Of a stretch of DNA of 9,716 nt, positions 6,313 to 9,716 are shown one piece after another. Both the position numbers and the translations under genes were made by a program. The number at the start of each line of letters is the position of its first letter. The first letter of the stretch is position 1. Under the pieces are notes generated by a model. It worked only from the letters and a program-made list of their open reading frames with translations. It made no database searches and was not told where the DNA came from. Origin of the DNA: JBDSEG01 sp039920165 (GTDB taxonomy: Bacteria; Pseudomonadota; Gammaproteobacteria; Burkholderiales; Burkholderiaceae_C); assembly GCA_039920165.1 (NCBI GenBank), contig JBDSEG010000160.1, forward strand, positions 1-9,716. Reading direction: 5' to 3'.

Positions 6313-6980
6313 TCAGCCGCGAACGGCGACGCGCACGACCGTCTCGGCGTGGTCCTGTAAACCCATCTGCGCGTAGAGCCGGTGTGCACCGGTATTCGCC
6401 CGCATCACGTGCACAAACGGCAGCTCGCCGCGCTGCAACTCGCGCCGGATCAATCGCAGCATGAGCCGGCGCGCGAAGCCGCGGCCCTGGAAGTCGGGGT
6501 GCGTGCATACGCCGCTGATCTCGCGCAGCAGCCCGGCATGCATGCGCTCGCCGGCCATCGCGACGAGGCGATCGCCCTCGAAGCAGCCGACATAGTCGCC
6601 GAGTTCGATGGTGCGCAGGCCGAACGGACCGGGGCGCGTCAGCAGCGCGAGTTCAAGCGCCTGCGCGGCGTATTCCGGCGCGAGCGCGACCGCATCGGCC
6701 GCGTCGTCGGCCGCGATGCCAAAACCATCTTGAACATCGTCGCCTCGGTCTCGATGCGCCACCCGGCGGGCGCCGCGCCGGTCCAGCCGTCGCAGTAGAA
6801 ATGCTCGCCCGGTTCGCAATAACGCGCCAGTCCCGCGAAATCGGCTTGCGCCGGGTTCGCGAAACCGACGATCGGCGAGAAGCCCGGCGCATAGCGCCGC
6901 GCGGCGCCGGTACCGATCGAATATTTGGAATGCGGGCCGGCCAAGGTGTGCCAGGCGATATTGGCGAGAAGTTCGGCCAT
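6313..6980 (-). pseudogene. GNAT (FR47-like) N-acetyltransferase, broken by a single-base frameshift
   Basis: The two halves of one acetyl-CoA-dependent N-acyltransferase lie in different frames. The N-terminal part, from the ATG at 6980 (MAELLANIAWHTLAG, YAPGFSPIVGFANPAQ, CEPGEHFYCDGW), reads to TMFKMV near 6725. The C-terminal part (YAAQALELALLTRPGPFGLR, ISGVCTHPDFQGRGFARRL) reads from about 6720 to the stop at 6313. One extra T in the TTTT run (AAAA on the plus strand, 6721-6724) would join them as MFKMVFGIAADDAADAV, giving about 222 residues, normal for the family. The acetyl-CoA loop FQGRGFA is intact. So this is a recent frameshift, a sequencing error in a homopolymer, or slippage. A stop codon lies four codons before the ATG in the same frame, fixing the start. 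It is the first gene of the minus-strand operon ending in the cyclase. The substrate cannot be deduced. Confidence 0.85.
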
Positions 6981-7063
6981 GGCGATGCGTCATGTTGCAG
7001 CCCGCGCGTCGCGCGCCGAGGCAAGCTGAATCACATCATTCCCTCACCACCCGGGGTTGCGCC

Positions 7064-7540
7064 ATGTCCAAGCTCGCCGATCTTGCCGCCTGCGCCGTGC
7101 TGCCGTTCCTGTGCTCGGCGATCCATGCACAGGCGACTATCGACGCGGCCAAGCCGCCTTACGACGCCGCCCTCGCCACCGCCGTCGGCGCGGACGAGCG
7201 CGGAATGCGACGCTATGTGCTGGTGATCCTGAAGACCGGGCCGAACAAGATTCCCGCCGGACCCGAGCGCGACGAGATGTTCAAGGGCCATTTCGCGAAT
7301 ATGAACCGCCTTTCGGAAGAAGGAAAACTCGCGCTCGCCGGCCCGTTCGACGGCGCCGACGGCTGGCGCGGGCTGTTCATCTTTGCGGTTGCCGATATCG
7401 AAGAGGCAAAGAAGCTGACCGCGAGCGACCCGGTCGTCGCAAAGGGCGAAATGGTGCCCGAATTCCATTCGCTGTACGGGTCGGCCGCGCTCATGCTCGT
7501 GCGGGAGGCGCACGACAAGGTGTCCAAGCAACGGCCCTGA
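7064..7540 (+). CDS. Exported YCII-domain protein
   Basis: A 158-residue protein. Residues 1-22 are a signal peptide (MSKLADLAACAVLPFLCSAIHA, cleavage before QATI). The rest is a YCII-related alpha/beta domain: YVLVILKTGPNKIP, KGHFANMNRLSEEGKLALAGPF, GWRGLFIFAVADIEEAKKL, then MVPEFHSLYG. YCII proteins are small dimeric ferredoxin-like folds with a putative His/Asp active site; the conserved His is in KGHF and the Asp in PFDGADG. Their reaction is mostly unknown, and most members are cytosolic, so a secreted form is less usual. The frame is open back to 6992, but the ATG at 7064 is chosen because it starts a clean signal peptide; the upstream ribosome site is weak (CGGGG). It is divergent from the acetyltransferase gene, with 83 bases between starts. 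Confidence 0.85.
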   Translation: MSKLADLAACAVLPFLCSAIHAQATIDAAKPPYDAALATAVGADERGMRRYVLVILKTGPNKIPAGPERDEMFKGHFANMNRLSEEGKLALAGPFDGADGWRGLFIFAVADIEEAKKLTASDPVVAKGEMVPEFHSLYGSAALMLVREAHDKVSKQRP

Positions 7541-7560
7541 CGGTGGGTGCGCCACCACCG
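7541..7560. terminator. Stem-loop directly after the YCII gene stop (possible bidirectional terminator)
   Basis: CGGTGG and CCACCG pair, with an inner TG/CA pair and one bulged G around a CGC loop. The structure begins at the base after the TGA of the YCII gene and lies between two convergent genes, the usual place for a shared terminator. No T-run follows on either strand, so it may act as an mRNA 3'-end stabiliser or work with Rho. Confidence 0.4.
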
Positions 7561-7569
7561 AGAAGAGCG

Positions 7570-8024
7570 TTATCGTGCAGCAGCCGCCGGCCTGAAATCG
7601 GCCTGCGCCGCGCTCGCCGTGCCATTGGTGCGGCCGGGATAGGTGAGCCAGGTCATCGCGATATTGAGATCCTGGACGACGCCGGCCGCCTCGATGCGCT
7701 GGCCCTCGTCGAGCTCGACCGATTTGGTCGTGTGCGCGTCCGCCACCGGGTGCCTGCTCGAACAAGGATTCGAAGGACTTGTGGATCACCGGCTCGCCCG
7801 CTGCCGGATTCAGCTCGGGCACCCACCGCCACTCGGGACTGTCGCGCAGCAGATCCTTGTCGGAATGCTGGACCAGATCACCGGCACCGCGAGCGAGCGC
7901 CCACGCTCGACGGCGCGCGCGACGTTGCCGACGATGCGCCCGGCGTCCAGGCGTCCCGCACCACGCCGACCTGCACGTCGACGACGACCAATACACCCTG
8001 CTTGCCTGCGCGCACGGTTGCCAC
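7570..8024 (-). pseudogene. Isochorismatase-family cysteine hydrolase remnant (two frameshifts, internal deletion)
   Basis: Pieces of one isochorismatase-fold hydrolase in three frames. From a GTG at 8024 (GAGG eight bases upstream) it reads QGVLVVVDVQVGVVRDAW. A missing G in the TGG at 7947-7949 shifts the frame to AGRIVGNVARAVERGRSLAV and PVIW. A second missing G at 7873-7875 leads to QHSDKDLLRDSPEWRWVPEL and AAGEPVIHKSFESLFEQ. At about 7745-7758 the sequence jumps directly to VADAHTTKSVELDEGQRIEA, then NIAMTWLTYPGRTNGTASAA, ending at TAA (7570-7572). Compared with family members from memory, about 40 codons are missing at this junction, including the catalytic Cys and its helix. The Asp (VVDVQ) and Lys (IHKSF) of the triad remain. 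The product cannot be an active hydrolase. It lies downstream of, and on the same strand as, the CxxC membrane protein gene. Confidence 0.85.
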
Positions 8025-8089
8025 GGCTTTGCCTCTTTGCCGATGAAGCCGCGATCCTAAATCCTCGGGCCGGCGGTCACGCGAACGGT

Positions 8090-8536
8090 TCAGGTAACCG
8101 CTGCATAGATGACAAGGACGAGTGGCACGGCGACGAGCAATAGGGTAGCGCCGAGGCAGCCGCCCGGTGCTCTGGACCTGGGATGACTCGTGAAGCCAGC
8201 TGAAGGTGGCGCGTGACCGATTGGCCGACTATCCGTATTGCGCTCGCGAGGATTGGAGTGCGACGGTTGCCGGCGAGGCCGATTGGAAGCCCACTGCCGG
8301 TGACATGCGTCGCAGAAGAGACGGGTCGTGCCGAGTTCGAATGCGGCCACCGTGCGCCTGGTATGGGGAACGCGCTGCGAGCAGCTGGTGCAGATGAACT
8401 GGAGATCGCGCGGAGCGATCGACCGTGAGGTGGTTCGGAATCCATCGCGACGACGGTTGCGACGTGCGAGACAGAAAACCAGCAGGAGCGCGACGACCAG
8501 AACGCCTCCAGCGATAGCCAGCTTTTCGAATGGCAC
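8090..8536 (-). CDS. Putative zinc-ribbon membrane protein of unknown function (148 aa)
   Basis: I know no assigned function. The protein has an N-terminal membrane helix (residues 7-23, LAIAGGVLVVALLLVFCLA) followed by a basic stretch. Residues 46-82 are a probable zinc ribbon with two CxxC pairs: ICTSC (Cys49/52) and FCDACHRQW (Cys75/78), spaced by 22 residues with HTRRTVAAFELGTTRLF between. A polar Pro/Ser/Arg-rich linker (83-124) leads to a second hydrophobic segment (126-145). The ordered CxxC pairs and two clean helices make this much better than a chance frame. It starts at GTG (8534-8536), as no in-frame ATG precedes the first helix; the ribosome site is weak. It lies 45 bases downstream of mazF, with a palindrome between, and 65 bases upstream of the broken hydrolase. 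Confidence 0.7.
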   Translation of the reverse strand: MPFEKLAIAGGVLVVALLLVFCLARRNRRRDGFRTTSRSIAPRDLQFICTSCSQRVPHTRRTVAAFELGTTRLFCDACHRQWASNRPRRQPSHSNPRERNTDSRPIGHAPPSAGFTSHPRSRAPGGCLGATLLLVAVPLVLVIYAAVT

Positions 8537-8577
8537 GGGTCAGCTCAAGTTCAAGCAAACCACTCAGTGGCGTCAGG

Positions 8578-8599
8578 ATCGTCACGCCAGCGTGACGAT
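8578..8599. terminator. Perfect 10-bp inverted repeat overlapping the mazF stop (possible terminator or operator)
   Basis: ATCGTCACGC, centre CA, GCGTGACGAT. It overlaps the last codons and stop of mazF (TGA at 8584-8582). In RNA it would form a strong hairpin with a tight loop. On the plus strand it is followed by a weakly T-rich stretch (TTGATTT), but on the minus strand, the direction of mazF, there is none. It may limit read-through from mazEF or be a protein-binding palindrome. Confidence 0.5.
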
Positions 8600-8965
8600 T
8601 TGATTTAGAACCGCGCAGGCCTGCGCGAAGGGCGTGTCCGAAAGGCGCTTCAAAGGGTGCGGCTTGGCGTTCCGGGCGCGCCAGTCGAAAGACTTCGGCT
8701 GGTGGCACAGCACGTAACTCAGCTTGCCGGCACGGCGCCCGCTCGCGGCGCCGGCAGCCACGGCGAAAGGATTGCTTTCGTTGTAGGCGGCCGTCGTCAT
8801 CGGCAGTCCGATGACGAGCGCCGTGCGGGCATTGAACGCTTTTGGCGAAAGCACCAGCATCGGGTGCAGATCGCGCATCTCCTGCCCGGCCTGTGGATTG
8901 CAGTCGATCCAGATGATGTCCTGCCGATCGGGCACCCACGACTTCGCCGCGGCGCGGGTCACCAT
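8582..8965 (-). CDS. mazF: MazF/PemK-family toxin, type II toxin-antitoxin system
   Basis: Predicted sequence-specific mRNA endoribonuclease, kept inactive by the MazE protein encoded just upstream. It has 127 residues. The PemK fold is clear: RQDIIWIDCNPQAGQEMRD, then HPMLVLSPKAFN, ALVIGLPMTTAA and NPFAVA, followed by YVLCHQPKSFDWRARNA and the C-terminal helix FAQACAVLNQIV. The Thr in LPMTT matches the active-site Thr of E. coli MazF. The Arg of the family motif (HRPAVVLS in E. coli) is His here (LHPMLVLS); I believe a chromosomal subfamily carries this form. The ATG at 8965 overlaps the mazE stop by seven bases, so translation is coupled. The family call is safe; RNase activity is inferred. 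Confidence 0.92.
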   Translation of the reverse strand: MVTRAAAKSWVPDRQDIIWIDCNPQAGQEMRDLHPMLVLSPKAFNARTALVIGLPMTTAAYNESNPFAVAAGAASGRRAGKLSYVLCHQPKSFDWRARNAKPHPLKRLSDTPFAQACAVLNQIVTLA

Positions 8966-9237
8966 TTCTCGGCGCCCACCGCAACGGTTTCCATGAGCTC
9001 GCCGCCATGCATCACGGGGTCGAACAAGGCAAGCCGATCCAGCAACGTCGGGGACTTCTCGGCCTGCGGCGTGATGACGACCCGCCCCTCCTCGACCGAA
9101 AGCATGACCCGCTGGTTGGCGCGCAGCTTCGCGGCGCGCGCAACCGCCGCGGGGATTCGCACGCCCAGGTTGTTTCCCCAGGGCTTGATGTCGAGGAATG
9201 CGGCGTGCGGGGGCGTGGAATCGGGGTGTTTAAACAT
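8959..9237 (-). CDS. mazE: MazE-type antitoxin, AbrB/SpoVT fold
   Basis: A 92-residue antitoxin that should bind MazF and repress its own operon. Residues 12-56 form the swapped-hairpin AbrB DNA-binding domain: FLDIKPWGNNLGVRIPAAVA, then KLRANQRVMLSVEEGRVVIT. The C-terminal tail (LLDRLALFDPVMHGGELM, VGAEKW) is the acidic toxin-wrapping region. The ATG at 9237 has no good ribosome site. An in-frame GTG at 9288 would add 17 residues and overlap the uvrA stop as GTGA, allowing coupling to uvrA, but its translation (RAVELASGQRRCYRID) does not look like a MazE N-terminus. A 10-bp palindrome, TGTTTAAACA (9227-9236), overlaps the ATG and is strikingly AT-rich for this DNA; it could be an autoregulatory site. 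Confidence 0.9.
   Translation of the reverse strand: MFKHPDSTPPHAAFLDIKPWGNNLGVRIPAAVARAAKLRANQRVMLSVEEGRVVITPQAEKSPTLLDRLALFDPVMHGGELMETVAVGAEKW
9227..9236. promoter_or_regulatory. AT-rich palindrome TGTTTAAACA at the mazE start
   Basis: A perfect 10-base palindrome covering the first codons of mazE, within DNA that is otherwise strongly GC-rich. AbrB-type antitoxins usually bind short palindromes near their own start to repress the operon, so this is a candidate operator. The evidence is position and symmetry only. Confidence 0.3.
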
Positions 9238-9284
9238 GTCTATACGGTAGCAGCGCCGCTGCCCCGACGCAAGCTCGACCGCCC

Positions 9285-9716
9285 TCACCCCCGCGCCAGC
9301 ACCGCCCGCAATGCTTGCCCGGTATGGCTCGCCGGGTTCGCCGCCAGCACCTCGGGCGTCGCTGCGTCGACCACCCGCCCACCTTGCGCGCCACCTTCGG
9401 GGCCGAGGTCGATGACCCAGTCGGCCTCGGCGATGACGTCGAGGTCGTGCTCGATCACGACCACGCTGTGGCCGGCATCGACCAGGCGGTGCAAGACGCG
9501 CACCAGCTTCTCGACATCGGCTATGTGCAGGCCGACCGTCGGCTCGTCGAGCACATACAGCGTGTGCGGGGTGCGGTTGCCGCGCTTGCCGACCTCGTCG
9601 CGCACCTTGGTCAGCTCGGTGACGAGCTTGATCCGCTGGGCCTCGCCGCCCGAAAGCGTCGGCGAGGGCTGGCCGAGCGTGAGGTAGCCGAGGCCGACAT
9701 CCTTCAGCAACTGCAG
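9285..9716 (-). CDS. uvrA: UvrA, excinuclease ABC subunit A, C-terminal part (5' end outside window)
   Basis: The damage-recognition ATPase of nucleotide excision repair, which acts with UvrB and UvrC. The visible 143 residues are the end of the second ABC ATPase domain: signature LSGGEAQRIKLVTEL, Walker B and D-loop TLYVLDEPTVGLH, and the switch region VVVIEHDLDVIAEADWVIDL, then GPEGGAQGGRVVDAATPEVL. It ends in LRAVLARG with a TGA at 9287-9285. The frame runs off the window edge at 9716 (the first codons read are CTG CAG). The mazEF pair follows on the same strand, 47 bases from the stop to the preferred mazE ATG. Confidence 0.98.
   Translation of the reverse strand: MQLLKDVGLGYLTLGQPSPTLSGGEAQRIKLVTELTKVRDEVGKRGNRTPHTLYVLDEPTVGLHIADVEKLVRVLHRLVDAGHSVVVIEHDLDVIAEADWVIDLGPEGGAQGGRVVDAATPEVLAANPASHTGQALRAVLARG

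Noticed and set aside
7031..7996. Minus-strand open frame of about 321 codons over the YCII gene and the broken hydrolase
   Set aside because: It includes only one in-frame piece of the hydrolase (QHSDKDLLRDSPEWRWV) and is antisense to YCII. The rest is meaningless, so the pseudogene model explains it better.
7057..8046. Plus-strand open frame of about 329 codons over the same region
   Set aside because: Arg-rich shadow in another frame of the YCII gene and antisense to the hydrolase remnant.
9239..9244. TATAGA on the minus strand as a -10 box for mazE
   Set aside because: It ends two bases before the ATG, so transcription would begin inside the coding region, and no -35 hexamer lies at normal distance.
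9711..9716. PstI-type CTGCAG at the window end as a sign of a cloning junction
   Set aside because: The uvrA frame continues straight through it and six-base sites are common in this GC-rich DNA, so it is not evidence of anything.

Overview
This is a very GC-rich chromosomal window with dense, tightly packed genes. Many proteins have a high third-position GC bias. The families present (zwf next to hexR, a diheme-anchored CyaC-type cyclase, a periplasmic L,D-transpeptidase and an FR47-like acetyltransferase) suggest a Pseudomonadota chromosome, most likely beta- or gammaproteobacterial. I cannot place it more precisely from sequence alone. No rRNA, tRNA, CRISPR array, insertion sequence or phage gene was seen.

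Left part (1-2533). The 3' part of zwf (glucose-6-phosphate dehydrogenase) is followed 21 bases later by hexR, a RpiR/SIS-family regulator expected to sense the Entner-Doudoroff intermediate KDPG. A 60-residue hydrophilic orphan faces hexR. It is divergent from a 69-residue two-helix membrane protein, across a hairpin-rich gap. A GTAG-headed REP-like hairpin lies after the membrane protein gene.

Centre (2534-7540). An L,D-transpeptidase and an M23 peptidase form a two-gene envelope operon on the plus strand. Convergent to it is a minus-strand operon: a frameshifted GNAT acetyltransferase, a small exported protein, and a large membrane cyclase. The cyclase is the most interesting gene here. 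It has a six-helix, histidine-rich anchor resembling diheme succinate dehydrogenase cytochrome b, then a [2Fe-2S] ferredoxin domain, then a class III nucleotide cyclase domain. This is the architecture of Sinorhizobium meliloti CyaC, a quinone/redox-responsive adenylate cyclase. Here, however, the usual adenine-specifying lysine appears to be aspartate. A secreted YCII-domain protein is divergent from the GNAT gene.

Right part (7541-9716, all genes on the minus strand). The 3' end of uvrA is followed by a mazE-mazF toxin-antitoxin pair, then a membrane protein with paired CxxC motifs, then a broken isochorismatase-family hydrolase gene. The last has two one-base frameshifts and an internal deletion that removes the catalytic cysteine region. 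All three single-base lesions in the window (one in GNAT, two in the hydrolase) look like contractions of short homopolymers. They could be sequencing errors or real decay. The hydrolase deletion cannot be explained that way.
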